A stretch of DNA of 64,000 nt from Streptomyces sp. NBC_00250 (GTDB lineage Bacteria > Actinomycetota > Actinomycetes > Streptomycetales > Streptomycetaceae), in NCBI RefSeq assembly GCF_036192275.1, contig NZ_CP108088.1:2667501-2731500 (forward strand), in the 5' to 3' direction. Positions 50,797 through 61,101 of this stretch are shown piece after piece (the first letter of the stretch is position 1; every line of letters begins with the position of its first letter). A program made the position numbers and the translations under genes. The notes under the pieces are model-generated. The model worked only from the letters and a program-made list of their open reading frames with translations. It searched no databases and was not told where the DNA came from.

Positions 50797-51954
50797 TCAG
50801 CCGGCGACGGCGACCGACGGTTCGCCGCTGGCGACGCCGTCCTTCTCCATCTGCTCGGCGATCTTCAGCGCCTCTTCGATGAGGGTCTCGACGATCTTCG
50901 ACTCGGGGACGGTCTTGATGACCTCGCCCTTGACGAAGATCTGGCCCTTGCCGTTGCCGGAGGCGACGCCGAGGTCGGCCTCGCGGGCCTCGCCCGGGCC
51001 GTTGACGACGCAGCCCATGACGGCCACGCGCAGCGGGACGGTCATGCCGTCGAGACCGGCGGTGACCTCCTCCGCGAGCTTGTAGACGTCGACCTGGGCG
51101 CGACCGCAGGACGGGCAGGAGACGATCTCCAGACGGCGCTGGCGCAGGTTCAGCGACTCCAGGATCTGCATACCGACCTTGATCTCCTCGGCCGGCGGCG
51201 CGGAGAGGGAGACCCGGATGGTGTCGCCGATGCCCTGGGAGAGCAGCGCGCCGAAGGCGACGGCCGACTTGATGGTGCCCTGGAAGGCGGGGCCCGCCTC
51301 GGTGACGCCGAGGTGCAGCGGGTAGTCGCACTGGGCGGCGAGCTGGCGGTACGCCTCGACCATGATCACCGGGTCGTTGTGCTTGACCGAGATCTTGATG
51401 TCGCGGAAGCCGTGCTCCTCGAAGAGGGAGGCCTCCCAGAGGGCGGACTCGACGAGCGCCTCGGGGGTGGCCCTGCCGTACTTCTTGAGCAGGCGCGCGT
51501 CGAGCGAGCCGGCGTTGACGCCGATGCGGATCGGGGTGCGGGCGTCGGAGGCCGCCTTGGCGATCTCCTTGACCTTGTCGTCGAACTGCTTGATGTTGCC
51601 GGGGTTGACGCGGACGGCCGCGCAGCCCGCGTCGATCGCCGCGAAGACGTACTTCGGCTGGAAGTGGATGTCGGCGATCACCGGGATCTGCGACTTCCGC
51701 GCGATGACCGCGAGGGCGTCGGCGTCGTCCTGGGTGGGGCAGGCCACGCGCACGATCTGGCAGCCGGAGGCCGTCAGCTCGGCGATCTGCTGCAGCGTGG
51801 CGCCGATGTCGGACGTGCGGGTGGTGGTCATCGACTGCACGGAGACGGGTGCGTCACCGCCGACGGCCACGCTGCCGACCTGGATCTGGCGGCTCTTGCG
51901 CCGCTCGGCGAGCCGGGTCGGGACGGTCGGGATACCGAGAGAAATCGCGGTCAT
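50797..51954 (-). CDS. ispG: 4-hydroxy-3-methylbut-2-enyl diphosphate synthase (flavodoxin)
   Basis: 385 residues; the iron-sulfur enzyme of the MEP isoprenoid pathway that reductively opens the cyclic diphosphate. The cluster cysteines are in SCPSCGR and [14 protein letters not shown] at 51954. It lies 104 bases downstream of rseP, with dxr of the same pathway just upstream of that, but a hairpin separates ispG from rseP. Confidence 0.97.
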   Translation of the reverse strand: MTAISLGIPTVPTRLAERRKSRQIQVGSVAVGGDAPVSVQSMTTTRTSDIGATLQQIAELTASGCQIVRVACPTQDDADALAVIARKSQIPVIADIHFQPKYVFAAIDAGCAAVRVNPGNIKQFDDKVKEIAKAASDARTPIRIGVNAGSLDARLLKKYGRATPEALVESALWEASLFEEHGFRDIKISVKHNDPVIMVEAYRQLAAQCDYPLHLGVTEAGPAFQGTIKSAVAFGALLSQGIGDTIRVSLSAPPAEEIKVGMQILESLNLRQRRLEIVSCPSCGRAQVDVYKLAEEVTAGLDGMTVPLRVAVMGCVVNGPGEAREADLGVASGNGKGQIFVKGEVIKTVPESKIVETLIEEALKIAEQMEKDGVASGEPSVAVAG

Positions 51955-52020
51955 CTTTTGTGCAACCTCAAGGTTGTGCGTCGGCGGGCTCAGGTCTCCG
52001 AGGTTACCGCCCCGGGGGCG

Positions 52021-52050
52021 GGAGGCCGGACACCACGGGGTCCGGCCTCC
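52021..52050 (-). terminator. Terminator after rseP
   Basis: Near-perfect stem GGAGGCCGGAC (52021-52031) / GTCCGGCCTCC (52040-52050) with 8-nt loop, 8 bases past the rseP stop. Confidence 0.7.
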
Positions 52051-52058
52051 CCTGGGAG

Positions 52059-53366
52059 CTACGTGATCTTCACCGGATTGACGATGTCGGCGGCGAGGAC
52101 GAGCAGCGTGAAGCAGACGAAGACACCGGCCACCACGTAGGCGGCGGGCATCAGCTTGGCCACGTCGAACGGGCCGGGGTCGGGGCGCTTGAAGATCCGG
52201 GCCGTGTGGCGGCGTACGGACTCCCACAGGGCGCCCGCGATGTGACCGCCGTCGAGCGGCAGCAGCGGGAGCATGTTGAACAGGAACAGCGAGACGTTGA
52301 ACATCACCAGGATGTTCATGAAATACACGAGGATCCGCTCGGGCGGGGCCTCGACGGTCATCAGTTCGCCGGTGATCCGGGCGGCGCCGAGGACGCCGAC
52401 CGGCGAGTCGTCGGCGCGCTCGCCGTCGCCGAAGGTGGCGTCCCAGAGCCCGGGGATCTTGCCTGGGAGCGCGATGACCGAGTGGACGCCGGTCTCCAGG
52501 AGATCGGACATGCGGTCGGTGGTCTCGACGAAGGTGAGGGGCGCGACCTCGGTCTTGGAGGCGAAGCCCAGGTAGCCGGCGTCGATGTACGTGACCGGCT
52601 GGACGACCTCGCCGTCCTCGTCCTTCCTCGGCACCTTGTTGGAGACGAGGGTGGGGTGCAGCTCGACCCGCTGTCCGGCCCGCTCGACGGTGACCGTCGC
52701 GGGGCCGATGGTGTCGCGGATGCGGTCGGACAGGGTGTCCCAGTCACCGACCGGCGCGCCGTTGAAGGCGACGATCTTGTCGCCGTCCTTCAGTCCCGCC
52801 TGGAAGGCCGGCGACACCGGGTCGCTCGCGGCGCACTTCTCGCGCTTCTCGCTCTGCTTGATGACGCACTTCTGAACGCCGGCGACCTCCGTCGTCTGCC
52901 CCTCGATGCCCAGCGTCATCATCGAGCCGAAGAACAGCGCCGCCGCCAGGACCAGGTTCATGAACGGCCCGGCGAACATCACGATCACGCGCTTCCACGG
53001 CTTGCGCGTGTAGAAGAGCCGGGTCTCGTCGCCGGGCTTGAGCTCCTCGTACGAGGCCTCCCGGGCGTCCTCGATCATGGAGCGCCAGGGCGAGGTGGAA
53101 CGGGCCTCGATCTTGCCGTCCTCGCCCGGCGGGAACATGCCGATCATGCGGATGTAGCCGCCGGCGGGGATGGCCTTGATGCCGTACTCGGTCTCGCCGC
53201 GCTTCCTCGACCAGATCGTGGGGCCGAAGCCGACCATGTACTGCGGCACGCGGATGCCGAAGAGCTTGGCCGTGGAGAGGTGGCCCAGCTCGTGCCAGGC
53301 GATGGAGACGAGGAGGCCGAGGGCGAACAGCACGATGCCCAGGGCGTACAGGAGCATTTCGTTCAT
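52059..53366 (-). CDS. rseP: RIP metalloprotease RseP (site-2 protease, M50)
   Basis: 435-residue intramembrane zinc protease. HELGH lies in the first helix (about residue 25), the PDZ domain in the middle ([19 protein letters not shown]) and the third metal ligand in the motif [10 protein letters not shown]. It cleaves membrane proteins such as anti-sigma factors. The ATG overlaps the dxr stop (ATGA), behind GGAGG. Family certain; substrate unknown. Confidence 0.95.
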   Translation of the reverse strand: MNEMLLYALGIVLFALGLLVSIAWHELGHLSTAKLFGIRVPQYMVGFGPTIWSRKRGETEYGIKAIPAGGYIRMIGMFPPGEDGKIEARSTSPWRSMIEDAREASYEELKPGDETRLFYTRKPWKRVIVMFAGPFMNLVLAAALFFGSMMTLGIEGQTTEVAGVQKCVIKQSEKREKCAASDPVSPAFQAGLKDGDKIVAFNGAPVGDWDTLSDRIRDTIGPATVTVERAGQRVELHPTLVSNKVPRKDEDGEVVQPVTYIDAGYLGFASKTEVAPLTFVETTDRMSDLLETGVHSVIALPGKIPGLWDATFGDGERADDSPVGVLGAARITGELMTVEAPPERILVYFMNILVMFNVSLFLFNMLPLLPLDGGHIAGALWESVRRHTARIFKRPDPGPFDVAKLMPAAYVVAGVFVCFTLLVLAADIVNPVKIT

Positions 53367-54613
53367 GCGCGGGCCTCCGCTGTTGCCTTCGCTGCGAGCT
53401 CTCGGGCCCGGGCGCGCGCCCAGGTCTCCGCTTCGAGGACGTCCGACACCGTGAGCGAGGTTCCCCCGCTGGGCTTTCCGTGCTCGGTGACGACCGCTGT
53501 GACCGTATCCATGATTCCGTTGAACGGCAGCCGTCCCGCGAGAAACGCCTCGACGCACTCCTCGTTGGCGGCGTTGAACACGGCGGGGGCGGTGCCGCCC
53601 AGCTCGCCGACGTGCCGGGCCAGGCCGACCGACGGGAACGCCTCGGTGTCGAGCGGGAAGAACTCCCAGGTGGAGGCCTTGGTCCAGTCGAACGCGGGAG
53701 CCGCGTCCGGGACCCGCTCGGGCCAGCCGATGCCGATGGCGATCGGCCCGCCCATGTCCGGCGGGGTGGCCTGGGCGAGCGTGGAGCCGTCCGTGAACTC
53801 GACCATCGAGTGCACGTACGACTGCGGGTGGACGACGACCTCGATGCGGTCGAAGGGGATGTCGTACAGCAGGTGGGCCTCGATGACCTCCAGGCCCTTG
53901 TTCACCAGGGTGGCGCTGTTCACCGTGATCACCGGGCCCATGGCCCAGGTCGGGTGGGCGAGCGCGTCCTCGCGGGTGACGTCGGCGAGCTGTGCGCGCG
54001 TACGGCCGCGGAAGGGGCCGCCGGAGGCGGTGACGACCAGCTTGCGGACGTCGGCGCGGGTGCCCGCGGCCAGCGCCTGGAAGAGGGCGGCGTGCTCGGA
54101 GTCGACCGGGATGATCTGACCGGGCTTCGCGATCGCCTTCACCAGCGGGCCGCCGACGATCAGCGACTCCTTGTTGGCGAGGGCGAGGGTGCGGCCGGCT
54201 TCGAGGGCGGCGAGGGTCGGCGCGAGGCCGATGGAGCCGGTGATGCCGTTGAGGACGGTGTGGCACGGCGAGGCGGCGAGCTGGGTGGCCGCCTCGGGGC
54301 CCGCGAGCAACTCAGGCAGCGGCTCGGAGCCGTAGAGCGCCTTCAGCGCGTCACGCAGCTCCGGCAGCACCTCCTCGCGGGCCACGGCGACCGCGGCGAC
54401 CTTCAGCCGGTGCGCCTGCTCGGCGAGCAGCGCGACCCGGCCGCCCGAGGCGGCCAGGGCGGTGACCCGGAAGCGGTCGGGGTTGCGCAGCACCAGGTCG
54501 ATGGCCTGGGTACCGATGGACCCGGTCGAGCCGAGGACGACGATGTCCCGGCGTCCTTCGGAGACGTCGAAGGCGATATGGGGATCGGCGAGAGGAGAGG
54601 GGCGGTCGCTCAT
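53363..54613 (-). CDS. dxr: 1-deoxy-D-xylulose 5-phosphate reductoisomerase
   Basis: 416 residues; first committed MEP-pathway enzyme. NADPH motif [13 protein letters not shown], metal/substrate motifs [19 protein letters not shown] and [12 protein letters not shown] are intact. The ATG at 54613 (MSDRPSPL) follows a G-rich ribosome site; an ATG three codons earlier is possible. Directly coupled to rseP. Confidence 0.96.
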   Translation of the reverse strand: MSDRPSPLADPHIAFDVSEGRRDIVVLGSTGSIGTQAIDLVLRNPDRFRVTALAASGGRVALLAEQAHRLKVAAVAVAREEVLPELRDALKALYGSEPLPELLAGPEAATQLAASPCHTVLNGITGSIGLAPTLAALEAGRTLALANKESLIVGGPLVKAIAKPGQIIPVDSEHAALFQALAAGTRADVRKLVVTASGGPFRGRTRAQLADVTREDALAHPTWAMGPVITVNSATLVNKGLEVIEAHLLYDIPFDRIEVVVHPQSYVHSMVEFTDGSTLAQATPPDMGGPIAIGIGWPERVPDAAPAFDWTKASTWEFFPLDTEAFPSVGLARHVGELGGTAPAVFNAANEECVEAFLAGRLPFNGIMDTVTAVVTEHGKPSGGTSLTVSDVLEAETWARARARELAAKATAEARA

Positions 54614-54662
54614 GCCCCCCATTCTTGCCGCAAACGCTGTGCGGTCTTCACGGGGGCGGGCT

Positions 54663-55898
54663 TCACGGGGTGTGGACGAACGTGTCGAAGACCCGGTGGA
54701 AGTCGGGGAACGTCTTCTTCACACAGCCGGGGTCGTCGAAAGTGATGCCGGGGGTGCGCAGGGCGGTGACCGCGAAGGACATGACGATCCGGTGGTCGCC
54801 GTGGGTGGCGATCTCGACGGGTCCGGTGGGCGTGCCGGGGTGGATCTCGATCCAGTCGGGGCCGGTGCGGACGGTGATGCCGAGGCGGCGCAGGTTCTCG
54901 GCGCAGGCGTCGAGGCGGTCGCACTCCTTGACCCGGGTGTTGGCGACGTCCTCGATGCGGACCGGCCCGTCGGCGAAGGGCGCGATCGCGGCGAGCGTCG
55001 GCATCGTGTCGGAGATGTCCCGCATGTTGACCGTGAGGCCGCGCAGGGTGCCGGTGGAGCGGACGGTGGTGCCCGTGTCGCCGATCTCGACGTCCGCGCC
55101 CATGCGTCGCAGTACGTCGACGAAGCCGAGGTCGCCCTGGAGGGCGCCGGTGCCGAGGCCGGGGACGGTGACGGAGCGGCCGGGTTCGAGGGCCGCGGCG
55201 GCGAAGAAGTAGCCGGCGGTGGAGGCGTCGGGCTCGATGCCGTACGTCCTGGCCCGGTAGCCGGTGGGGGCGACCCGGTAGGTCCGTCCCTCCTGGCGGA
55301 TCTCGGCGCCGAAGCTCCGCATCATCGCCAGCGTGATCTCGACGTACGGCTCCGAGACCAGGTCGGTGACGGTGATGTCGAGGCCCTCGGCGGTGAGCGG
55401 ACCCAGCATGAGCAGGGCCGTCAGGTACTGGGAGGACTGGCCGGCGTCGAGGGTGAGCGCGCCGCCCTTCACGCCGTGGGCGTGGACGTCGAGCGGGTGG
55501 TGCCCCTCCTTCTCGCCGTGGCGCAGGTCGACGCCGAGGGTGCGCAGGGCCTCCGTCAGGGGGGCGAGGGGCCGCCGCCTCATCTGCGCGGAGGCGTCGA
55601 AGCGGTAGGTGCCGTGGCCCGCGGCGGCGAGGGTGGGAAGGAAGCGGGCGGTGGTGGCGCCGTCACGGCAGTAGACGTCGGCGGAGTCCGCGCCGGGGCC
55701 GGCGGGGCGGCCCTCGATGTGCCAGGCGTCGGGCTCGCGGCGGACGGCGTAGCCGAGGGCGGTGAGGCCCTCCGCGAAGCCCTCGGTGTCGTCGGAGACG
55801 AGGGGCCTGAGGAGGGTGGTGGTGCCCTCGGCCGCGGCGGCGAGGAAGAGCGCGCGGGCGGTGACGGACTTGGAGCCGGGGATGTCGATGACGGTCAC
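54663..55898 (-). CDS. aroA: 3-phosphoshikimate 1-carboxyvinyltransferase (EPSP synthase)
   Basis: 411 residues; joins shikimate 3-phosphate and PEP. PGSKSVTARAL, DAGQSSQYLTALLML, and RVKECDRL cover the Lys, Gln and Glu active-site regions. The usual phosphate-loop GNAGTAMR is replaced by DGATTARFLPT, so it is not the most common form and may be a second paralogue of the enzyme. The GTG at 55898 gives the usual start TVIDIPGSKS; an ATG three codons earlier is possible. It ends 49 bases before the dxr start, same strand. Confidence 0.88.
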   Translation of the reverse strand: MTVIDIPGSKSVTARALFLAAAAEGTTTLLRPLVSDDTEGFAEGLTALGYAVRREPDAWHIEGRPAGPGADSADVYCRDGATTARFLPTLAAAGHGTYRFDASAQMRRRPLAPLTEALRTLGVDLRHGEKEGHHPLDVHAHGVKGGALTLDAGQSSQYLTALLMLGPLTAEGLDITVTDLVSEPYVEITLAMMRSFGAEIRQEGRTYRVAPTGYRARTYGIEPDASTAGYFFAAAALEPGRSVTVPGLGTGALQGDLGFVDVLRRMGADVEIGDTGTTVRSTGTLRGLTVNMRDISDTMPTLAAIAPFADGPVRIEDVANTRVKECDRLDACAENLRRLGITVRTGPDWIEIHPGTPTGPVEIATHGDHRIVMSFAVTALRTPGITFDDPGCVKKTFPDFHRVFDTFVHTP

Positions 55899-55933
55899 GT
55901 CCCACATCCTGCCGTTCCGTCCCGCCCGGTGGA

Positions 55934-55960
55934 CCCGCGTTCCGCATGGCGGAACGCGGG
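55934..55960 (-). terminator. Terminator after the acyl-CoA dehydrogenase gene
   Basis: Perfect 12-bp stem (55934-55945/55949-55960, CCCGCGTTCCGC) with 3-nt loop, 8 bases past the stop. Confidence 0.75.
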
Positions 55961-55968
55961 CGGGTCGT

Positions 55969-57891
55969 TCACGGGATGCGGCGGTGGACGTCCTCCTGCG
56001 TCGAGGGGCCGGGGGTGGCGTCCGCGATCCAGGGGCCGTCGTCGCCCGGGTCGACGATGCCCTCCTCCAGCCAGGTGTACCGGCCGGCGAGGACGCCGTC
56101 GGCGACCCGCCGGTCGAGGTCGTCGGTGTTGGACCAGAGCCGCCCGAAGAGCTCCTCGATCCGCAGCCGGGCCTGGTGGCAGAAGGCGTCGGCGAGCTGA
56201 TGGGCCTCGCGGCCGTGGTCTCCGGTGGTGCGCAGGAGTTCGGCCCGTACGCAGGCGGCGCTCATCGCGAAGAGTTCTGCGCCGATGTCGACGATCCGGC
56301 CGAGGAAAGCCTGCTTGAGCTCCATCCGGCCCTGCCAGCGGGACATCGCGTAGAAGGTCGAGCGGGCGAGCTTGCGGGAGGTCCGCTCGACGTACCGGAG
56401 GTGTCCCGCCAGCTCGCCGAACTCCCCGTACGTCCCCGGCAGCTGTCCGGGCCCGGTGACGAGGCCGGGCAGCCAGCGGGCGTAGAAGCCGCCGGCCCGG
56501 GCACCGGCCTTCGCCTTGTCGGCGAGCGACTTCCCGGGGTCGATGAGGTCACCGGCGACGGAGAGATGGGCGTCGACCGCCTCGCGGGCGATCAGCAGAT
56601 GCATGATCTCGGTCGAGCCCTCGAAGATCCGGTTGATCCGCAGATCGCGCAGGACCTGCTCGGCGGGGACGGCGCGTTCGCCGCGGGCGGCGAGCGAGTC
56701 GGCGGTCTCGTAGCCGCGGCCGCCCCGGATCTGGACGAGTTCGTCGGCGATGAGCCAGGCCATCTCGGAGCCGTACAGCTTGGCGAGGGCGGCCTCGATC
56801 CGGATGTCGTTGCGGTCCTCGTCGGCCATCTGCGACGCGAGGTCGACGACCGCCTCCAGGGCGAAGGTGGTGGCCGCGATGAAGGAGATCTTGGTGCCGA
56901 CGGCCTCGTGCCGGCCGACCGGCCCGCCCCACTGCTCGCGGACGCCCGCCCATTCACGGGCGATCTTCAGGCACCACTTCCCGGCGCCCGCGCAGGCCGC
57001 GGGGAGCGAGAGGCGGCCGGTGTTGAGGGTGGTGAGGGCGATCTTGAGACCGGCGCCCTCGGGGCCGATGCGGTGGGCGGCGGGCACGCGCACGCGGTGG
57101 AAGCGGGTGACTCCGTTCTCCAGGCCGCGCAGGCCCATGAAGGCGTTGCGGTGCTCGACGGTGATGCCGGGCGAGTCGGCCTCGACGACGAAGGCGGTGA
57201 TGCCGCCGGGGTGTCCCTCGGAGGCCGGCACGCGGGCCATGACGACGAGCAGGTCGGCCACGACCCCGTTGGTGGTCCAGAGCTTGACCCCGTCGAGGAC
57301 GTACGAGTCGCCCTCGGGCACCGCGGTGGTCGCGAGGCGCGCCGGGTCGGAGCCGACGTCGGGCTCGGTGAGCAGGAAGGCGGAGAGGTCGGTCCGGGCG
57401 AGCCGCGGCAGGAACGCGTCCTTCTGCTCCTGGGTGCCGAAAAGTTTCAGCGGCTGCGGTACGCCGATCGACTGATGCGCGGAGAGCAGCGCGCCGACGG
57501 CGGGACTGGCGGAGCCCACGAGGGCGAGGGCGCGGTTGTAGTACAGCTGGGTGAGGCCGAGGCCGCCGTACTTCCGGTCGATCTTCATCCCGAGCGCGCC
57601 GAGTTCCTTGAGCCCGGTGAGCGTCTCGTCCGGGATGCGCGCCTCGCGCTCGATGCGGGCGCCGTCGATCCGGGTCTCGCAGAACGCGCGGAGGGTGGCG
57701 AGAAAGGCCTCGCCGCGCCGGGCGTCCTCCTCGGCGGGGAGCGGGTGGGGATGGACGAGGTCGAGCCGGAACCGGCCCAGGAACAGCTCCTTGGCGAAGC
57801 TGGGTTTATGCCAGTCCCGCTCGCGTGCGGCCTCGGCGGTCTGCCGGGCCTCGTGCGCTGTGACCTTGGGCCGCTGGGTGGGGGCGGACAT
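55969..57891 (-). CDS. Acyl-CoA dehydrogenase
   Basis: 640 residues; FAD enzyme of fatty-acid oxidation. LTEPDVGSDPARLATTA and RINRIFEGSTEIMHLLIAREA are signatures. The protein is about 250 residues longer than classical acyl-CoA dehydrogenases, with a helical C-terminal extension like that of the very-long-chain/FadE group. ATG at 57891 after GAGGTG. Chain-length preference cannot be read here. Confidence 0.92.
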   Translation of the reverse strand: MSAPTQRPKVTAHEARQTAEAARERDWHKPSFAKELFLGRFRLDLVHPHPLPAEEDARRGEAFLATLRAFCETRIDGARIEREARIPDETLTGLKELGALGMKIDRKYGGLGLTQLYYNRALALVGSASPAVGALLSAHQSIGVPQPLKLFGTQEQKDAFLPRLARTDLSAFLLTEPDVGSDPARLATTAVPEGDSYVLDGVKLWTTNGVVADLLVVMARVPASEGHPGGITAFVVEADSPGITVEHRNAFMGLRGLENGVTRFHRVRVPAAHRIGPEGAGLKIALTTLNTGRLSLPAACAGAGKWCLKIAREWAGVREQWGGPVGRHEAVGTKISFIAATTFALEAVVDLASQMADEDRNDIRIEAALAKLYGSEMAWLIADELVQIRGGRGYETADSLAARGERAVPAEQVLRDLRINRIFEGSTEIMHLLIAREAVDAHLSVAGDLIDPGKSLADKAKAGARAGGFYARWLPGLVTGPGQLPGTYGEFGELAGHLRYVERTSRKLARSTFYAMSRWQGRMELKQAFLGRIVDIGAELFAMSAACVRAELLRTTGDHGREAHQLADAFCHQARLRIEELFGRLWSNTDDLDRRVADGVLAGRYTWLEEGIVDPGDDGPWIADATPGPSTQEDVHRRIP

Positions 57892-57982
57892 GGACACCTC
57901 CTCGGTCTCACTGTCCGTCGTACCCGATTTCGGGAGGTACGGACAGGCGGGAGACCCGACAGCGGCCCGGTTGTACGGCGAA

Positions 57983-58021
57983 AGGCGGCCCGAACCCCCG
58001 CACAGTGGGTTCGGACCGCCT
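57983..58021 (-). terminator. Terminator after the aldehyde dehydrogenase gene
   Basis: 15-bp stem with one mismatch (57983-57997/58007-58021, AGGCGGCCCGAACCC), 23 bases past the stop. Confidence 0.75.
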
Positions 58022-58044
58022 GGTCTCGCGGGACGCACGCGTCC

Positions 58045-59490
58045 TTACAGGGCGAGGCCCGTCAGGACGAGGACGCGCTCGTAGGTGTAGTCGTCCATCG
58101 CGAACTTGACGCCCTCGCGGCCGACGCCGGAGCGCTTGGCGCCGCCGTACGGCATCTGGTCGGCGCGGTACGAGGGGACGTCGCCGACGATCACGCCGCC
58201 GACCTCCAGGGCGCGGTGGGCGCGGAAGGCGGCCTGCAGGTCGCGGGTGAAGACACCGGCCTGGAGGCCGAAGTCGGAGTCGTTGACCGCGGCGAAGGCC
58301 TCGGCCTCGCCGTCGACCTTGGCGATGGTCAGGACCGGGCCGAAGACCTCGGCGCGGGCCAGGGTGACGTCCGCCGGAAGCTCGGCGAGCACGGTCGGGG
58401 CGTAGGTCGCACCCTCGCGCTTGCCGCCCGCGAGGAGCTTGGCGCCGGCGGCGACGGCCTCGTCCACCCAGGACTCGACGCGCTTCGCGGCGGCCTCGTC
58501 GACCAGCGGGCCGACGTCGGTGGCGGAGTCGGACGGGTCACCGGTGACCTGGGCCTCTACGGCGGCGACGATCTTCGGCAGCAGGCGGTCGTGGACGGAG
58601 GAGTCGACGATCACGCGCTGGACGGAGATGCAGGACTGGCCGCCCTGGTAGTTGGAGAAGGTGGCGATACGGCTCGCCGCCCAGTCCAGGTCCTCCTCGG
58701 AGGACCAGTCGGGGAGGACCACGGCCGCGGCGTTGCCGCCGAGCTCCAGGGTGCAGTGCTTGTGCGGCACCGACTGCTGGATGGCGTAGCCGACCGTGTC
58801 GGAGCCGGTGAAGGAGATGACCGGGAGGCGCTCGTCCTGGACGAGGGCGGGCATGCGGTCGTTCGGCACGGTCAGGATCGACCAGGAGCCGGCCGGCAGG
58901 TCGGTCTCGGCCAGGATCTCGCCCAGGATCAGGGAGGAGATCGGCGTCGACGGGGCCGGCTTGAGGATGATCGGGGCGCCGACGGCGATGGCCGGGGCGA
59001 CCTTGTGGGCGCTGAGGTTCAGCGGGAAGTTGAACGGCGCGATGCCGAGGACGACGCCCTTGGGGATGCGGCGGGTGAGGGCGAGGCGGCCCGCGCCGCC
59101 GGCCTCGGTGTCCAGGCGCTGGGCCTCGCCGGAGTTCCAGCGGCGGGCCTCTTCGGCGGCGAAACGGAAGACGGAGACGGCACGGCCGACCTCGCCGCGG
59201 GCCCACTTGATGGGCTTGCCGTTCTCGGCGGAGATCAGCAGGGCGATCTCCTCGGTGCGCTCGGCGAGCCGCTTCGACACGTGGTCGAGGGCGGCGGCGC
59301 GGACGTGCGCCGGGGTCGCGGCGAACTCGTCGACGACGGCGTGCGCCGCGGCGACGGCCTCCTCGACCTGGGCCTCGGTGGGCACGCTGACCTTGCCGAC
59401 CAGACGCCCGTCGAAGGAGTTCGTGACGTCGAAGGTGGCCTCGCCGGTGGCCTCGCGGCCGGCGAGCCAGAAGGCGTGGGTGGTCGTCAT
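58045..59490 (-). CDS. NAD(P)-dependent aldehyde dehydrogenase
   Basis: 481 residues of the ALDH superfamily with the general base in CTLELGGN and the catalytic cysteine in GGQSCISVQR, plus the PFNFPLN cofactor segment. Related streptomycete genes near here serve amine/GABA catabolism, but the substrate is not identifiable. ATG start. The gene is upstream of the acyl-CoA dehydrogenase gene but separated by a terminator. Confidence 0.93.
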   Translation of the reverse strand: MTTTHAFWLAGREATGEATFDVTNSFDGRLVGKVSVPTEAQVEEAVAAAHAVVDEFAATPAHVRAAALDHVSKRLAERTEEIALLISAENGKPIKWARGEVGRAVSVFRFAAEEARRWNSGEAQRLDTEAGGAGRLALTRRIPKGVVLGIAPFNFPLNLSAHKVAPAIAVGAPIILKPAPSTPISSLILGEILAETDLPAGSWSILTVPNDRMPALVQDERLPVISFTGSDTVGYAIQQSVPHKHCTLELGGNAAAVVLPDWSSEEDLDWAASRIATFSNYQGGQSCISVQRVIVDSSVHDRLLPKIVAAVEAQVTGDPSDSATDVGPLVDEAAAKRVESWVDEAVAAGAKLLAGGKREGATYAPTVLAELPADVTLARAEVFGPVLTIAKVDGEAEAFAAVNDSDFGLQAGVFTRDLQAAFRAHRALEVGGVIVGDVPSYRADQMPYGGAKRSGVGREGVKFAMDDYTYERVLVLTGLAL

Positions 59491-59677
59491 TGCGTCCCGG
59501 CCCTTTCCGTTTCGGGGGGTGCGAGCGATTGCTCTCGTGACACGTTAGGGCCGAGGCGCCGAGCGTGGGCTTGTCCGGTGTGGAGTGATGGGTCCGGACC
59601 TCTGTCCGAATTGGCCGAAGCGGGGTCGTTGTCTCCTATCAGGAGGCCCGGGGCCGATGAGGTCACCGGCCTTCTCG

Positions 59678-59785
59678 GCTGTGCTGGAAGGCCGGGCTGC
59701 GTCCGAAGGGCCAGTTGTGCCTGAAGGTCGGGCTGTGCCTGAAGGCCGGGCTGTGTCCGGGGGAAGCGCTGCGTCTGGGGAGGGA
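59678..59785. repeat. Six tandem 18-nt repeats between the aldehyde dehydrogenase and PQQ genes
   Basis: Six end-to-end degenerate copies of GCTGTGCCTGAAGGCCGG lie in the 300-base gap (59491-59790), ending 5 bases before the PQQ-protein stop codon (3' side on the minus strand). Otherwise the gap contains only the presumed aldehyde dehydrogenase leader; no gene is supported. Being a multiple of three, the unit keeps a plus-strand open frame, probably without meaning. Confidence 0.8.
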
Positions 59786-59790
59786 GGGGG

Positions 59791-61044
59791 TCACCAGCGT
59801 TCGTACACCGAAAGGGGCCGCTGCCCCGCGCCCCAGCGCACCACGACGACCCGGTCCCCGTGGGTGAACAGCTCGCCGAGCGCGTCCGACGGACCCATCC
59901 GCTCGCGGAAGGCCCGGTCCTCCTCCTCGTCGCCGGTGGCGGCGTCGAAGACGTACAGCCCGTCGCCGTACTTCTTGTCGAGGCTCACGGTCGTCACACG
60001 GCCGCCCGTCACGTCCAGCTGCTCCAGGTCGGCGTTACCGAGGTCTGCCCGCCACACCTGGTCGCCGGTCGCCAGATCGAAGGCGACGACCCGCTCCCAC
60101 GTGCTCTGGCTTCCCTCGTACGAGGCGATCGCGAAGAGCCTCCCGCCCCCGACCGCACTCTCCTCGATGGAACCGTAGTCGCCGATGTCGTCGATCCGTC
60201 CCTGAGGGCGGCCGTCGGGTCCGAAGGCGAGGGTGGCCCGCATCCCGCTGTCCGCCTGGTCCGCGACGGACACCACCGCGGGCTCGGCGGACAGGAGACG
60301 CACCTCCGCGTTCGCGGCCACGCCCCGCCGGGCGTCGAGCGGCACGGTCCAGCGCTCCTTGCCGTCGGCGGGGTCGAACGCGGCGAGCTTCGCCTCGGTG
60401 CCGCAGGCGACGGTGGCGAGGACCTGCTTCTCGGCGGCGGCGACGGAACCGGTGGCGCAGCCCTTCGGCACGGCGGCGTTCCAACGCGAGGCGCCCGTCC
60501 TCAGGTCGACGGCGCGCACCCGGCCCGTGCTGTCGCGCAGGACTCCGAGGCCACCGCCGGTGACGAGGGTGTCGTACGCGGCGGTGCCGGGCGCCGTGGT
60601 GTGCCACAGTTCGCGGCCGTCGGTGAGGTCGAGCGCGACGACGGTGGCACAGCGCTCGTCGTTCAGGCCGTACGCGAGGAGGACGACGGAACCGGTGGCG
60701 GCCGGACTGACGGCGCAGGTGTCCGCCCGGCCGGGCACGACGTACTCCCAGCGCTTGTGCCCCGATCCGACGTCGAAGCCGGTGACGCCGTCGAAGCGGC
60801 TGCGGGCGACGGTGTCTCCGACGAGCCAGGAGCTGTTGCCGCGATCGGACGCGCCGCGGTCGTACGGGGCCTCCCAGGCGGTCCTCATCGAGAAGAACGG
60901 CACATACCCGGAACCGGCCATGAAGACGAGGGCGAACCCGCCGACGACGGCGAGCAGGACGCCCCCCACAGTCAACAGGGCCAGCACCCTTCGCCACCCG
61001 CTCAACGGCTCCCGGCCGCTCCCGCTCCCCGTACGCGCTGCCAT
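59791..61044 (-). CDS. Membrane-anchored PQQ-like beta-propeller protein
   Basis: 417 residues: a basic N-terminus, one membrane helix (about 20-43) and a domain of PQQ-type blades, e.g. VVALDLTDGRELWH, VDLRTGASRWN, FDPADGKERW, FDLATGDQVWR. The propeller probably lies outside the membrane. Lacks enzyme residues I can recognise; similar proteins are often binding scaffolds. The ATG at 61044 follows GGGGAT; a GTG at 61056 is possible. Confidence 0.85.
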   Translation of the reverse strand: MAARTGSGSGREPLSGWRRVLALLTVGGVLLAVVGGFALVFMAGSGYVPFFSMRTAWEAPYDRGASDRGNSSWLVGDTVARSRFDGVTGFDVGSGHKRWEYVVPGRADTCAVSPAATGSVVLLAYGLNDERCATVVALDLTDGRELWHTTAPGTAAYDTLVTGGGLGVLRDSTGRVRAVDLRTGASRWNAAVPKGCATGSVAAAEKQVLATVACGTEAKLAAFDPADGKERWTVPLDARRGVAANAEVRLLSAEPAVVSVADQADSGMRATLAFGPDGRPQGRIDDIGDYGSIEESAVGGGRLFAIASYEGSQSTWERVVAFDLATGDQVWRADLGNADLEQLDVTGGRVTTVSLDKKYGDGLYVFDAATGDEEEDRAFRERMGPSDALGELFTHGDRVVVVRWGAGQRPLSVYERW

Positions 61045-61101
61045 CCGGATCCCCACCCCTGGCTCGAAAGATCGAAACCCGGTCAGGCTAGCGGGCGGCG
61101 A

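Noticed and set aside
55762..59724. 1320-codon plus-strand open frame across the acyl-CoA and aldehyde dehydrogenase genes
   Set aside because: Spans two conserved minus-strand genes and their terminators; composition is typical of antisense shadow.
59585..60178. Plus-strand open frame with EGRAVP hexapeptide repeats
   Set aside because: It arises from the 18-nt intergenic repeat and runs antisense into the PQQ-protein gene; no family resemblance.
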